The notes: generated by a model not told the origin, from the sequence alone. DNA of 64,000 nucleotides from Pyrrhoderma lamaoense (GCA_002794735.1 NBAZ01000005.1:372001-436000); one strand, 5' to 3'. Counted from the first letter of the stretch, positions 1-13,345 are shown. Numbers and translations are program-made.

Positions 1-441
1 GCCACGTGGGTTAAGAGTAAATTAGGTGCTGGATGATGTGACGTGTCTGTGACATTTGTGACAGAAAGTGTCCCCTGTCACTGGGACTGTGACACATTGT
101 GCCTTTTGGATCTGAGATTTGGGTGGCTGTGTCTGAGATGTTTTTCCATTTCTCTCTCTCGTTTCATAGTAAGGAAATGGTATTTGTTAGCCTTTGCTTC
201 TCCACGCGTCTGCAGCTGTTCCCTCAGATGCCCATGCCCCCTTCCAAGTGCGCTTCACCCGCGCAAACTCATAGTCAGCCCCGCCTTCTTTCCCTGCTTT
301 CCACTAATTTCCTTTTTCCTTTTCTTTTTTTACTATCTTCTCGCTCTCCCTCTCTTTTTTTTATACTCTTCAATCTTCTCCCCCCCCTTCCTTCTCTCCC
401 CCCCTCCCTCTCTTTTCTTCTTCCCTCAACAACCCCCGAGC
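1..441 (+). promoter_or_regulatory. Upstream region of the APSES gene with E-box and TGTGAC cluster
   Basis: Probable promoter and 5' leader of the APSES gene that starts at 442. A perfect palindromic E-box CACGTG lies at 3-8. Four TGTGAC hexamers follow at 37-42, 48-53, 57-62 and 88-93, with the reverse complement TGTCAC at 76-81. From about 290 to 435 the strand is extremely pyrimidine rich, as is common just upstream of fungal start codons. Long open frames here (43-486 and 99-575) are leucine/serine/phenylalanine rich readings of the pyrimidine tract and are not treated as genes. Confidence 0.5.
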
Positions 442-3356
442 ATGGACGCCGTGGCTCATGCCCCTTCAGTACGAGCTCCCATCTGATTCATTCTCTGCTC
501 ACTCTCCTCATTGATATCTTTTTCGCTTCTTCGCTTAGGACACCGGTGCCGCGTCTCAAGCATCTTCTAGCATGAGTAGGTTCCGCCCATATGCAAGCTC
601 AAAGCATAGAGTTACAAGAGGGAGATACATCACATCCAACGATAGACGCGGATACATGTGAGATACTTCCGTATCACTTATTTTTTGCTCCGACATGTGC
701 TCATTATCACACAAATATTTGATACCCCGGCGTAATTGTAGACCCGTTTATGAATATCCGCTCAATGGTCAATGGATCATGATGGACTCAGATGATGGTT
801 TTGTCCTTTGGACCGGTATTTGGAAAGGTAACTCTCTTGTCTAACGAACCTTAATCGGAGCTCTTGGCTGATCTTCTATTTTTTTCTCCCCTTCTCACTA
901 ACGCACTGTAAACAGCTCTTGGAAATGCCAAAGGTAGTTACTATTTAGTCGGAAATTTCACTTTAGGGTTTGATTCGAGATTCACCAGCTGATATAGTCA
1001 AGATGCTTGAGTCTCAGCCTGAGCTCGCTTCTCAACTACGTCGAGTTCGAGGCGGTTATCTCAAGATACAAGGAACATGGATGCCTTATGAAGTATGCTT
1101 GCCCTTCTGTGAAATGCCGCTTAACTTCGGCCTAACTTCGTTTCTTCTAGGTTGCCCTGCGTTTGGCGAGAAGGTAAGGCAGACCGACTCATCTGAAATT
1201 TTCGCTAATTCACATTGTAGGGTTGCATGGACTATTCGCGAGGATTTGATTCCTTTATTTGGGTTCGTATACCGAGCTAAAGTCTACTTTGATGTGACTT
1301 AATCTAATTTTCTATATACGAATAGGCCAACGTTCCCGTCCACCTGCCTCGCGCCAGATCAGCCTGGGTACGGCCAGATTCTGGGAAATCAACAGGGAAA
1401 ACGGCGCGGAAGACGTGCTGCAGTGCCTCTACCATTGCCGGCTCCCTTACCTCCGCCGCAACCTGCAGAAATTGAACCTCGTACGGGATCACCAAATCAA
1501 CAGAGACAGACTAGCATTGCTGGACCTTCATCCTTGGGTGTCGTTCGAACTGGAGAACGACTTGAAAATGTGTCCCCCGCACCTTTATCTGCTGGACCTT
1601 CAAGAACAAGTCACTTTGATTATGCAGAAAGGGAACAGATACTTGGAGAATATCCTCGAGATGCTTATCCGTTTCCTCACGGTTCAGAATCGAGACTACA
1701 ACACTACAAGCTTTCGGTGATGGCACCTCCCCCACTACCCTCACATTATGACTACCCGAGGTCCCCAGTATCTCCTTTCCAGCATGCTCATTCCCCTACT
1801 TCTGTCTTCCGAAATGAACACCAACCAGCTACGATTCAGAGGCAAAGTGGACGGTACTCTCCCTATCGACGGACGTCATCCACACGTTATCGTTCTGCAA
1901 GCATAACAAATCCGTTCCCTCGAGCGTCTCCGATAGATTTACCACCTCTTGCTATTCCTTCACGACCACGCGCAGCCTCAAGTATAGACCGCAGCTCCTT
2001 ATCGGCTCACCCGGTATTGGGTCCATCTTCATATTCTCGCTCACACCCAAGTCCCTCGGCAGCAGATCCGACCACGCCACCGACACACCAACGGTCTCCC
2101 GGAGATACATTTATTTTACCACCCTTGCAACCGCCATTGGCAACAACGGTCTCCGACGTATCGCGACGGCGCTCTGATAGTGGTCACTACTCTTCGGGAA
2201 GTGGAAGTGGTTACTCCCTTCCTCCGATATCCTCACTAGATGACCCCCCTTCTACCGGCCACCGAAGAAGTTCACAGTTGGATTCTACTGCAGTCTTGAA
2301 GCGACTGGCTCTTGATGACGAGACTTATGAACGGACGTCTAGCTTTAGCAGCGTTGCCCATCGTCACCGAGTCGGCGCCGAGGTAGCTATAGGGACGACG
2401 ATGGCAACGATGTGTTAGTCGATCCCCCTACTGAAGAACAGCTCTGGACTAGACGCCGATCGTTGTCGGAACCTCCGTCTCAACAGTACGTTAAATCCAT
2501 GCATTGCAAGTCCGATATTGAATCGACGCTCAAATGTCTCGGTATATACTTTTATTAACAACAACTAATTTATTACGACAGGTATACCTTTACGAGAAAG
2601 CAGTCGCCAGGGAACCATGACGGTAGCTACGAGGCTAAAATGTCCCCGATCAATGAAGGAGAGTACTACCGAGAACGTCAAGAGTCTCGTCCAGACGTTC
2701 GGAGGGTTGCGGGGCTGATAAACTCCAGTGGTGAGTCAATTGGACAACAAAGTGAAACTCGACGGTCATCATACTTAGGAGGTAGAATGGAAAGAGGGAG
2801 TTCAGCCCATTCACTATCCCCTCCGGGGCGACCCTTATCGCAATCGCAGAACAGAGCAGACGACCATGCCAAGTCCGTTAAGAGAGGCACATCGCGGACT
2901 AACATCTCGCTTCTTCGAGAAGGACTTGGTGCAGGTTCTTCGGGCTTGAGGGATCTGGATCAACCAAGTGGCGAAAGAGACGATTATACACCTCGTCAGC
3001 GTGTATCCTCAATATCTCCAGAGCCACCAGCGTATTGGCGGCCGCACTCGAGGGGGTCTACGCCTTCGGGCAACCAGGCTCAGTATGTGCCCTCACCACC
3101 TGGGGAACCGCAGCCGCAAGTAAGTGTAGCTCCCTCTTACCAGCTTCAGAGTAGGAATAGTAGCCCATTTGAACGAGGAAGGCTGGATCAACCGCGTACG
3201 GCCCTTACGGACTCTCCTCCTCAGTCACAAGACGATTTGGTCTCGATAGATAACCGTAATAGAGTTACCGATACACAATACTCGACTCGAACTCGTTTCC
3301 ATTCTCCGGATACTAGTAATCCCCCAAAGAGACGGAGGGTGGAGGACGCGTGGTGA
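442..3356 (+). CDS. APSES/KilA-N DNA-binding transcription regulator (XBP1-like), 9 exons
   Basis: Nuclear transcription regulator. Spliced exons 442-468, 539-657, 742-827, 916-933, 989-1092, 1151-1173, 1221-1262, 1326-2485 and 2582-3356 keep one phase apart from the break below and give about 775 residues. The KilA-N/APSES domain occupies roughly residues 35-150, with DDGFVLWTGIWKALGN, ADIVKMLESQPELA, RRVRGGYLKIQGTWMPYEV, RRVAWTIREDLIPLFG and CLAPDQPGYG all readable across introns. The remainder is long, Ser/Pro/Arg rich and disordered, and ends in a basic PPKRRRVEDAW stretch that could be a nuclear localisation signal. The frame breaks near 2357-2359 (CCC); one extra C restores a continuous frame into DDDGNDVLVDPPTEEQLW. 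The first exon codes for only nine residues, so a downstream Met (572) is an alternative start. The family is certain from the domain; the exact orthologue is inferred. Confidence 0.9.
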
Positions 3357-6300
3357 TCTAAATCTCGAGAACGTGGTAACAAGCTCCCTCGGGACCTTCA
3401 TGTACTTGATACTCTGGACTGCAAAAGACGGACTTACTTTCATATCTTCTTTTAGTTTTTTTCTCCTATTCTCGTCCCCCACCCCCACCCCATTTTCGTT
3501 CAGATTCCACACCTTGGTCATGGTGTATTTTGTTTAGTTTATATTCCCCTCTTTGGACTCTTTCTTTTTCAGGCTCAGGTACTTATTTCGAAAGAGATTT
3601 AAGAGCCTTCTAAGCCCATTTTTTGTTCCTCATTCTCGAGGTAACGTTTGATCGGATTCCGGTCCTAAAAATTTGGTTGCCCTTTTGATCCTACAAGCGC
3701 TTTGTACCCACTTATTTCTGCAACTCATCTCTGTCGCGCTGCATTGCTTGTACATCTCTGTACATCGACATCTTATCAACCGGCAATTTGCCTGACTTGA
3801 TCTCTCGGACTGCTTGCTATTGTTCATGACTATTATAACGACTTGAAACTTGAAAAACACTCTCTGTCCTTTCCCACCATTCATTTGAGCACTTCTTTTT
3901 GATTTTAAAACAACTTGACCGGACTTCATTCACATCCTTAATACCTTAAGATTACTTTTTTTATATAGTTATGGTCGCTACCTTTATAATTTGTTGATTT
4001 TGTAAACTCATTTTACTACAACTCGACTCTGATCCCCGTTCTCGGGTTTACTGGCCCCCCTCTTCTCGGACTCTCTAACCCCTCTTCCTTCCCGCATTCG
4101 AACCTTTCCTTGAATAGCGCAAGCATTTTTTACCTTACATGTTGACCGCCGAACTTGACTCGATAGATCTTTTCACAGCCTTTTTCTATCGATAGGATTG
4201 TTGGACTCGATCTTGTTCCCCTATATATTACCTTTTCGTTGGCCGGCAATCCTTCCTTTTTTCTTCCTCTTCAGGTTCACCTGACCTACCTACAATTCTT
4301 TGATTGTTATTTCTGACATTCTCTTACCTTCAAAGTCAGCTTAACTTCCCTTATCTTTAAAATGGACGTTTGCTTTTCCCTCTAGGTCTACTGAGGTCCG
4401 GAGGTGCTGCTCTTCATTTCTTTTTTTTTTCCTTCTCAATATTATCTACTTTAGCCCACATGTATATTTTAAACATTACCGATATAGATCTAATCAGAAT
4501 AAGTAAACATCAAATTCCAGACGTCCATTTTGTTAGAAATAAATGGTGTGTTCCGATGTTCCAGACGTTTCGGGACAAAGGGCATAGACTTCGCTGAAGT
4601 TTAAATTCGGCAAACGATCCGCCTCATGTGCCCCCCCTCCCCTCTCTCATATCTTCAGAATCGGATGCTCACCCGTGAATATTACTTATAACGTATTCGT
4701 GGCAAGGCACACTTTTAAAAGAACTTCACTGACCTGCTACTTGTGAAAGTATAGAAGAACCAAAAAAAATTCAAATAAGGAAGAGTGACTCTAGATAAAC
4801 AATGAATAACAGAGATTTTTGTTTAGTCCTGAAAAATGGGGATATCTCCGCTCCAGGTACTCCCCGAGTGTAAGCGGACTTTACTGGCTGACGAATTCAC
4901 ATTGGAGAGGGTTCGATGATCGGGGGAGCGGCAAAACGAGATCATCTTCTGTAAAATCTTTGTATTCCCTTCTTTTTCTTTTTCCCTTCCCTTCATGCAC
5001 CTGAAAAAGTTTGGTCCTGACTTATTGTCCCCCCTTGCTTGAGAATTAATATCTACAAGCAGATACGACACCCCCTACCATTGGCATCGATAGAGCCTAC
5101 CAAAAACGTGTGTCGCGGAGACATCCGCTCAACTGTTGAAAAGAATTCTCAACTCAGACCGGGTACAAACTAACTCTTTTTCTTTTCTAATTTCTTTTTC
5201 CTCGGGTGCAGACCCGCAGATCTATAGTGTACTAGAGTTTTTGAACACCTCGCACAGAGAGATAAATCCACGGAACTGTATCCCCGCTTCCGCCGAGATG
5301 GTTTGCATTTCTTGGGAGGGAACTTTTTTTTTTTCCTCTTTTTCATTTTTTTTGTGGGACCAAATGTTTAGACTAAGCGGGAAGGGGATCAGACACAGGG
5401 AGACTTTTCTCTTGTGAAGCGCGGGCGGTATATCACATAAGCGAGTGGCCTCATGATAAAAAAAACAAAATGGCTAACTGAAAAAGGTTCCCACTGATTG
5501 AAGCACCTCTTTTTTTTGTGTGTGATAAGAGGTGAGAGAGAGATGTTAGTAGGAATCGAATCCCTTTTTTTATACGGATTCTTTAATTTTCGCGCCCCGT
5601 TCGCCCCTTAGCTGGTGGATCAAAGTCTCGTAGCCTCGTGTGGCTAGCTTCTCCCTCCAGCTGACTGAGTTCCTCTTTGATTATTAGTGGATTTGGAACT
5701 TGCGAAACCGATATTGTTGACTAGAAGCTTTGAAGGTGCGTGTCCACTGTAGGGAAGAAGACTTCGAGGGGGACTTCTAGCGTCTATGGCTCTTTGGCCT
5801 CGATAGGTAAAAGTGTCTTTGAAACCTTGTATTGGAAATAGAGGCTTCGTTAGCGCAGATTAGGCATAGATTTTCTCTTGACATTAAAATGAGAATTGGC
5901 TTGAAACTGTAATAAATATCGATGATACGATTAAACGCTGTTCTGACTTGAAAGTATCAAATTAAAGAGCGATTTTGTGTCATGTCTGTGAAGTAAATTA
6001 TGAGTTTAGGGAGATTAGGAGAAATATGATACCTGAAATGAATTAAGCACAAGCAATATATCAATAATTGAAGCAGTTAAGAGTGATTCTACTATAGACA
6101 AATCGGAAACATCCCATTTCAGAAATTTAATACGGTTCTTTCCCATAAAGGGTACGCTAATGATCTGCATGCACTGCCACTGGTTTAGTTACCCAGCACG
6201 AGAGAGCTGAGAGGTTGTAGCCTTGCTTTTGCAACAGACTTTATTCTGATCTATGAACTCTGCCTGAGACTCTACCAGAATTCGCGAAATCTTAGATTTT

Positions 6301-6441
6301 ATCTGGGGACGCCGGGAACTCGAGAGTGCCTCTAGTGCAACTCCTAGTCACGCCCCTCCGTTTACAGATTCCATACAACTTAGACCGCTCCGGCGAAGTA
6401 GCTTGGATAGGAGTGGAACCAGAATCGAGCTACCTAACGTT
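3357..6441. other. Intergenic region between APSES and phosphate transporter genes
   Basis: About 3.1 kb without a supportable gene. Short open frames occur on both strands but none shows a recognisable domain or splice pattern. The first part (to about 4,350) is T/C rich and is probably the 3' UTR of the APSES gene. The part before 6,442 is AT rich and probably holds the promoter of the phosphate transporter. Confidence 0.5.
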
Positions 6442-9400
6442 ATGAAATTTAGGTACATGCCACATGTAACTTTGTGAACTACATTAACATTTATATTTAG
6501 CAATTCCTTGAAATTTAACTCCGTTGCTGACTGGATTGATGAATATATTGAGTATGTGTGCTTTCATGTGCCATATTGCTAGTTAACGTAGTGCTTGCCG
6601 TTATACTAGCTATTCCTCACTAAAGAAGCAAATATATCAGCTAGAAAAGAAGCAACAAGCTATTTCAGTTACACGGGATCATGATGTGGAGTCTGACGAA
6701 CATTCAGCTCTTATAGGCCGCGATCCGTCATCTGCTATGACGGATGAGATTTTTAGACCTTTACTAGATCGGGAGCTCAAGAAAATATGCGGATTCTACG
6801 AAGCTCAAGAAGAAGCTCTTCTGAAAGACCTTGAAGAACTTGAAAGGTCTGTGCAAATGAAAGAGGAAGAGTTTTTACACGATGCAGAACAACACTACAT
6901 GAATTTTGATAATAATAATGACGACGATGATGATGACGATGACGATGACAGGGAGTCTCCTGTTCGTGAGCGCGCACCTAAAGCTAGCCGTTCTTTACAA
7001 AGACGCGGAAAGCCTGATAACTTTAGCAGGGGTGCTCGTACGTTCTCTAGGAGTTCATGTGTATTATACCCTTTTCTCTGACACCCTTTACTAGCCGTTG
7101 TTCAGACTTCTATATCTCATGACTCAGCCCAGTCCAGAATCTCGCGACGTCTCAGTGTTTCATCAAGTGAAGATGGCTATGACCTTGAAGCTAGCCTTGC
7201 ATCACTTGGCCAGATACCCGAGCATGATGCTCTACGGACAAGCGTTGGGGACCTTCGCGGTTCCAGTGTTTCTCCGACTCGGAGTCGCGCGAGAGCTGCG
7301 TTATCGAATATATTCACACTCGTCAAACCAGATGCTAGTGTAACATCATCACCACTTGCCAAAGATACAATTTGGAATACAAAGAGTAATTATGCATTTG
7401 ATGTTCGTGCCCTCTTCAAGAGGCGGATTACCACGTTATATAATACTGCCACATCGTTAAGAGCATACGTTGAACTAAATTACTCTGGCTTTCGTAAAAT
7501 TCTGAAGAAGTGAGGGTTTTCTTGCTTTAGACTACTGTTCTTTCTTACATTAATCGTAACAGATATGATAAGATAACGTATAATGAGGTTAGTAGTTTTA
7601 TCTTATTATACTTATCAAGTTACTAAATATATTTTTAGCTGAAAGACCATTACATGCATGATGTTGTTGAGGAGGCGTATCCATTCCAACAAGAAACGAA
7701 AGAGAAGCTCAAGAATACCATAAATCGCCTCATCGCACTCTATGCAAAATGTGTTACCCACAACGACTTTGCCGCGGCTTCCCGGCAGCTCAAAGTTCAC
7801 CAACGGGAGCAAATAGCTTGGGAGAGGGACACGGTATGGCGAACTATGATCAGCCAAGAACGCCGCGGAACGCGTGATGGTCAGGTGAAGGCCTTGGGCG
7901 GACGTGTTTCTCCTGAAGAAAGTTATGGTCTTGTAGTTCCCACTCCTCTCGGCAGATTCAAATTGTCAACGAAGAAGATTTTCCTCCTCGCGGCCATTAT
8001 AGTCTTTGTGATCTTGTTGAATACCGAACTTTATCCTACTACGGAAGCAAATAACTGTTTTGCTATCTTGATATTGAGTACTATCCTATGGGCTACAGAG
8101 GCAAGTCTTACTTGAGTTACATTGGAACTTATCAACTAGATAGCCTAACAAAATACTCAATAGGCTATTCCTTTATTCGTGACTTCGATACTCGTTCCCC
8201 TTCTACTTGTTGTTTTCCGTGTCTTTGTATCAGCGCACGATAAGGAAGTCCGGCTAGGGGCACCAGAAGCAACGAAGTAAGCTGCTGACTTATAGAAAGA
8301 CTTTCTGATGTTCTAACGCATCCTTCTTTTTCATTAAGATTCATCTTTTCGCAGATGTTTTCACCAACAATCATGCTGTTAATAGGCGGCTTTACAATCG
8401 CTTCTGCTCTGAGCAAGACAAATATCGATCGAGTAATCATTACTCGCTTGTTGAGTTTCGCAGGAACGAAGCCAAATACAGTCCTACTTGCATTTATGGG
8501 TGTATCCTGCTTCGCGAGCATGTGGATCAGGTATGCAGGACTATTCTTTCGGATGCTTAACACTCATTTACTTTCACAGTAATGTTGCAGCTCCAACACT
8601 CTGCTTTACCCTGATCAAGGTAATGTATGGCATATTTTTTAAGCTTCTAATTAATAACGTTTTCAAAGCCGATTTTACGAAACCTTCCCCCAAAACCAGT
8701 TTTGCACCATGTTTAATCGTAAGCGGATGGCTCCCGATTAATAATGAAGAGTACTTTATTCATAAACCCATAAAAAACTTGATTTTTTTAAATTTAGTTG
8801 GGTATCGCACTTGCAGCAAATATCGGAGGACAAAGTTCTCCTATTTCTTCACCGCAGAATCTTATTGCCCTAGATGAGATGGATGAGCCACTTGACTGGG
8901 CGCAGTGGTTCGCCGTAGCCTTACCTGTCTCGGCAATATCTATAGTCTTAATCTGGATCCTGTTAATTATGAGTTATAATCCCTCCCGCACTTTAGACGG
9001 AGAAACTCTTGTCATTAAGGAGATAAGGCCTACTAAAGAAAGTTTCACCGCTAAACAATACTGGGTCACCTTCGTTTGTATTATAACTATAGCTCTTTGG
9101 TGTATTGAAAAAGAAATTGAAGGTCTCGTCGGAGACATGGGAATAATTGCAATTATACCCATTGTTGCATTTTTCTCCACGGGTATATTAAGAAAGGTGA
9201 GTAACTGACGGGAAGGGAGACTTCTAAGCTTTTAATTAATGAAACGCTAGGATGATTTCGAGCAATTCTTGTGGACTATAGTGTTCCTAGCTATGGGTGG
9301 TATTGCTCTTGGGAAGGGTGTCACAAGTTCTGGACTACTAAACATCTTAGGGGACGGAATTAGAGATATTGTCGGCAGCCGTTCTCTTCCTGCTGTGGTC

Positions 9401-9931
9401 TTTGTTCTGACCTTTGTTGTACTTGTGAGTTCGGTGTCTCTTGTTTTTTTTTGTGCTTAGACTAATGAATAAATATGAAACAGGTCATATCTACTTTTAT
9501 TAGCCATACAATCGCTAGTGTTTTATTGGTACCTATCGCTAAAGAAGTGGCCAACAGTCTTCCAGGAAATCACCAGCGCCTACTTATCTTCCTTACGGGT
9601 CTTGTTTGTTCGACTGGTATGGGAATGCCCGTATCCGGATTTCCGAACCAAACTGCGTAAGCCATTATCACGGCTTTGTCTTTTCTTAGGGGCGTTATAA
9701 TATTGAAACTGTTTCAAATTCTAGCGCGACACAGGAGGACGATGTCGGCCAGCTCTATTTGTCAAATATTGATTTTCTCAAAAACGGCGTCCCAGCAAGT
9801 ATTATTGCGGCCCTTGTACGTTTGCCCCTATTTCCCTCTTATTATCGTTTCAGGACCCTAAATATGATTTCTTTCTTCGCACGTAGGTCGTTGCGACAGT
9901 TGGATTCGGTTTGATGCTTGCTATAGGGTAA
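6442..9931 (+). CDS. PHO91: SPX-domain low-affinity phosphate transporter (Pho91/Pho87/Pho90 family), 15 exons
   Basis: Membrane phosphate transporter with an N-terminal SPX (inositol-pyrophosphate sensing) domain fused to an SLC13/DASS-type transporter. Spliced length is 896 residues, matching yeast Pho91 in size. SPX landmarks are MKFSNSLKFNSVADW, SSLKKQIYQLEKK, LFKRRITTLYNTATSLR, VELNYSGFRKILKKYDK and DVVEEAYPF. The linker inside SPX has a run of ten Asp (6924-6953). The transport part has many hydrophobic helices plus MFSPTIMLLIGGFTIA, CFASMWI, GIALAANIGGQSSPISSPQN and a C-terminal GVPASIIAALVVATVGFG. One base is missing in the A run at 8692-8695 (the frame needs PPKTSFAPCL). The intron 8101-8163 is GC-AG. 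Yeast Pho91 is vacuolar and Pho87/Pho90 are at the plasma membrane; sequence alone does not decide which applies here. The junction of exons 3 and 4 (7058/7095) has a close alternative. Confidence 0.93.
8101..8163 (+). other. GC-AG intron in the phosphate transporter gene
   Basis: The exon ends ...ACAGAG and is followed by GCAAGT; the intron ends AATAG before GCT ATT CCT. Only this junction joins ILWATE to AIPLFVTSILVPL, the order expected for the family. No GT donor nearby keeps the frame. GC-AG introns with a strong AG|GCAAGT context are a known minority class in fungi. Confidence 0.85.
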
Positions 9932-11068
9932 GCTTCTTTTCCTTCCCTGCATCGAAGAGATCCTTAAATTCAATTTATCTTTTTAAAGCTTATGACGACC
10001 GACGTCGGACAATCACCGTTGTTATAGACTTCGCGCCATACCCTCTCGCATGCCTTTGTGGTGTTGGGAACGATATTCAATTTACCGCGCACGGCATAAT
10101 TTTTTTTTCTAGTGCAAATAGTTAATCCTCGCTGGTATATCAACGTTATCTGAGATGGCTGTATTGGTAACTACTTTATTCTCTTGGTTGCTTCCTATAA
10201 TAGAATTTGACACTCCGATGCGCTCGTTGCTTGATGTGAGAAGGGGGTTGTTAACATTCGCTGTCTTTATAACTGCGTTTCATGGTTTCAATGTGGACCA
10301 TCTGTTTGTACATGTTTTGTTAGCCGTTCTTTCTAAATTTAAAGGGCCTTTCCTAATTCCGATTATTGAAGATCTGATATTTATTGAACTTCATCAGATT
10401 CCGAGATATTGAATCAAACACAATTTTGTATTTATAGAGGTACAAGAACATATGAGAAACACAGAGAAGAGGTAATGTATATTTATCTTTTTTGGAGGGC
10501 AAGCTGTAAAGGAGTCATAACGTAATCGTGAATGAGGTAATGTCGTACGGGTCATTCGTTACCGGTCGTGAAGTGGAGAAAGAGAACATCAACACGCGCC
10601 AAGACGCATGTAAAAAGAGAAACTTTTACATCATATACTAGTTAATAAGACAAAGAACCCAAAACTTGGATAAAATTGAAGGGGCATATCTGTTGTATCA
10701 TGGCAAAATTGAGGTTTGTGGGGGAATTAGGGATATTACATGTATATAGAGATCTTGGTTAACAGATGGCTGAAGAAAAACTTACAGATTCTGTTTGTAA
10801 AAATAAGAATCAAGGATAGTGGCTGATAAAACACGAGGTGAGAATTGAAAGCACCGGAAGTAGAAGACAAGCATCCGCGATACTCTTTGCCAGAATAATA
10901 AGAGACAGTGACAAAAATAGTACAGAAGATTTCATTGAAATGGAGAACAAAGTTTGAGAACGGCACTTTAAGCCATATAATCAATGGCTTGTTCGGATTC
11001 TGAACGGCAGACAAAGCAATAATAAGGCGCTAGAGGCTGGAATCCCCCGCATGAAGTGGTTATGCCAA
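9932..11068. other. Intergenic region between convergent genes
   Basis: About 1.1 kb between the stop of the phosphate transporter (+) and the stop of the SAM-domain gene (-). It should hold both 3' UTRs. An open frame at 10155-10412 (+, 85 residues, hydrophobic) has no recognisable family and is not accepted as a gene. Nothing else supportable is seen. Confidence 0.5.
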
Positions 11069-13169
11069 TCATGTCTTCTTTCCCACTATCCGATTTAGCA
11101 AAGTAGTGAGTACGACCGCACATACACCGACACCAACCATAAAAACGTAAGATGGAACACCGTTCTCGAGAGGGTCCCAAGCATCAGGAATATAGTTCCG
11201 CCACTCAGATTTATTGGAAACAGGGGTCAATTCATCGCAATTATTGTTGGTACTGTTTTCGGCAATCGAAGGAGGTAGCTTCTTCGAAGGGCCAGAAGCT
11301 TCATTTGTCTGAGTAGAAGTGGCTTCCACCAGTATCGTGCTTGGCTTCGTAGCTCCCATGCACTCCGCCAGCATAGATCTCGACTCTGTGACAGAGTTCC
11401 TTTTCACAATATCCTGGCAATATTGATCTCGTATAACCTGCTCCGCGTCTTTACGTTCTAGGACTTCTAATTTCTTCTCAACCACGTCTAACCGTTCCTT
11501 GAAAATCTCTAGTAAGGACAATGCTGTTTGCAGCTTTTCATTTTCTTCCGTTTCAAGCTTCTTTTTCGCACTGTCAACCCCTGTTTGTATGGTATCTTGC
11601 CCCAGTTCATTAATGTCGATTTGCGTACATTCATCCACTTTCTCGACAATCTGCAGTGGAGTTCCCAGAGTTAACTTCAAGCCCCCTGGAGAAGAAGAGG
11701 CGGACATGGGTGGTGTGGGTAGTGGGCGTGAAGGCAAAGGGCGAGAAAAGATATCCTTGATCCGTCTCCTTGACTCGCCAGTAGACTTGTTACTCCCCTT
11801 CCCACTTCCTGTTCTTGAGTTGCAAGAAAGAGGAGACGGGATATGGGACTCTCAAGTGCGGTATCATTCTCGGGGTTGATACGCTTCACGGTTTCAGCAA
11901 TGTTTAAGTCTTCCCATGCCTTTGCACCCCAACTATGAGACAGAGAGTCGGTACTTGAAGCAAGCAATTCTTCAACAGAAGGTTCCTCGTCGTTTCTGAC
12001 TATCTCATCCAATCCTAATATCTCTGGTAAAGCTTCCATGACCGGAATCGGAATCGGTGACGTAGTACATGGAGGTTCTGGAAGGATGCGTTTTTTAACT
12101 GTCGCGCGCGCCTTTCGGTCCTCAATTTCACTAGCTTCTGATCCACTGGCAAAAGCTGCTTCCTCATCGGCCCAGGCATTAGTAAGTAGTTCTCCTTCAC
12201 TTGTAGAACTCCCGTGATTGCTGAGACCGGAACTAGAAGTCCGCTCAAGACTCGCTACAAGGCCACGAACACGACCTTTGCAATTAGAATTCTTGCTCGG
12301 AGTTATATCCTGAGACCCAGAAACATCATCGACCGATGAAGAGGAAGAACTAAAAGCGTGTGTATAGGGAATCTTGTAGAATTATTGTCATCTTCTTCAA
12401 AACCCCAGATTCGTCCCTTCAAAACATTTTGACGCAGGTTACGCGATGCATTAAGTAGAGCCTCGCGCCAGAGATTATTAACTCCCATTCTTTGAAATCA
12501 TATTTAGTATCGAGATTTTTGTGAATATGTGTGAACTCAGAAAACTTACGTCTCAAGATCCTGTTCATTCAGTCGCAAGAATGCGCGTCCATTCAGTCTT
12601 GCTTCCTTCACGAATCCAGCAATATCCTTTGCGACGGGAAGGGGTAGAGGTAAGCTTTCTCCCGAGCGCACACGAAGAGCAGTGATAAGATAAGAAGACA
12701 ATTGTGATGTTGTCCAGACTCGAGGATTCGAAGGTAAATCCTCAACCTTAACGGGGGAAGATGGCGGAGGAGCGGACGAGATTGGAAGCGTCTCTGCTCT
12801 TGTTCTTAGATTTGGGAAGATTGTCCCATCTGATCTTGCATGACTATGCCCAATCCTGCTCTTGACCGGGGAGGTTTGAGCTGGAGGTGTAGGAAGAGGC
12901 CTAGGTGAAGAATATGCCAGATCGGATTTGCTATGGCGATGTTTACTGGACGAGGGACTTGAGGTATTCGGTATATATACATGCTTTGGAGAAGCAGAGA
13001 AACCAGTTGAGTTAGATCGGGTCAGTAATGCGGTAGAAGTTGTCTTGATAGCATATGGGTGTTGATTTGGAGTAGAAGGTAGTGGACCGCGTTCACTTCC
13101 ACGATGTCCACTTGGTACGAGCACCGGAAATATTTTCTTTTCGGGCGACGCTGGGACACTTGTCGTCAT
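11069..13169 (-). CDS. SAM-domain protein with coiled coil and C-terminal membrane anchor
   Basis: Two exons, 13169-12550 and 12489-11069, giving about 680 residues after two single-base repairs. The N-terminal third is Ser/Pro rich and disordered (PRPLPTPP motifs). A sterile alpha motif-like domain follows, beginning VWTTSQLSSYLITALR and continuing LNGRAFLRLNEQDLET, crossing the intron into NNLWREALLNASRNLR. Then comes an acidic Ser-rich linker, a Lys/Glu-rich coiled coil (LLEIFKERLDVVEKKLEVLE) and a final hydrophobic helix (FMVGVGVCAVVLTTLLNRIV) followed by GKKT, a plausible tail anchor. The frame breaks at an A run (12352-12355) and a GGG (11845-11847); one added base each time restores it. 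SAM domains mediate protein-protein or RNA binding; the partner is unknown. The start at 13169 is chosen over an upstream Met at 13313 because the intervening stretch looks like leader sequence. Confidence 0.75.
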
Positions 13170-13345
13170 GTTGTTATAAGATTCAGTTCTGATGTCGCCA
13201 ACAATGATTATTACTAGATTTAAAAAGTTTCTGTTCCTTTGCTGTCTTGAATGTTGAAGATGGAGAGAAAAGTGTGTAGTAACCGATGAACCCCTATAAT
13301 TATTTGTCTTCACGGGTTTAACACGTTTTTATTTAGTACCCCCAT

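Noticed and set aside
43..575. Two long overlapping open frames in the first 600 bases
   Set aside because: They read a pyrimidine tract as Leu/Ser/Phe and overlap the real first exons of the APSES gene in other frames.
5548..5575. Possible Pol III gene end (GAATCGAATCCC followed by a T run)
   Set aside because: The T-arm match is imperfect and there is no acceptor stem or A box upstream.
10155..10412. 85-codon hydrophobic open frame after the phosphate transporter
   Set aside because: No family resemblance, no splice context, and it lies where the 3' UTR is expected.
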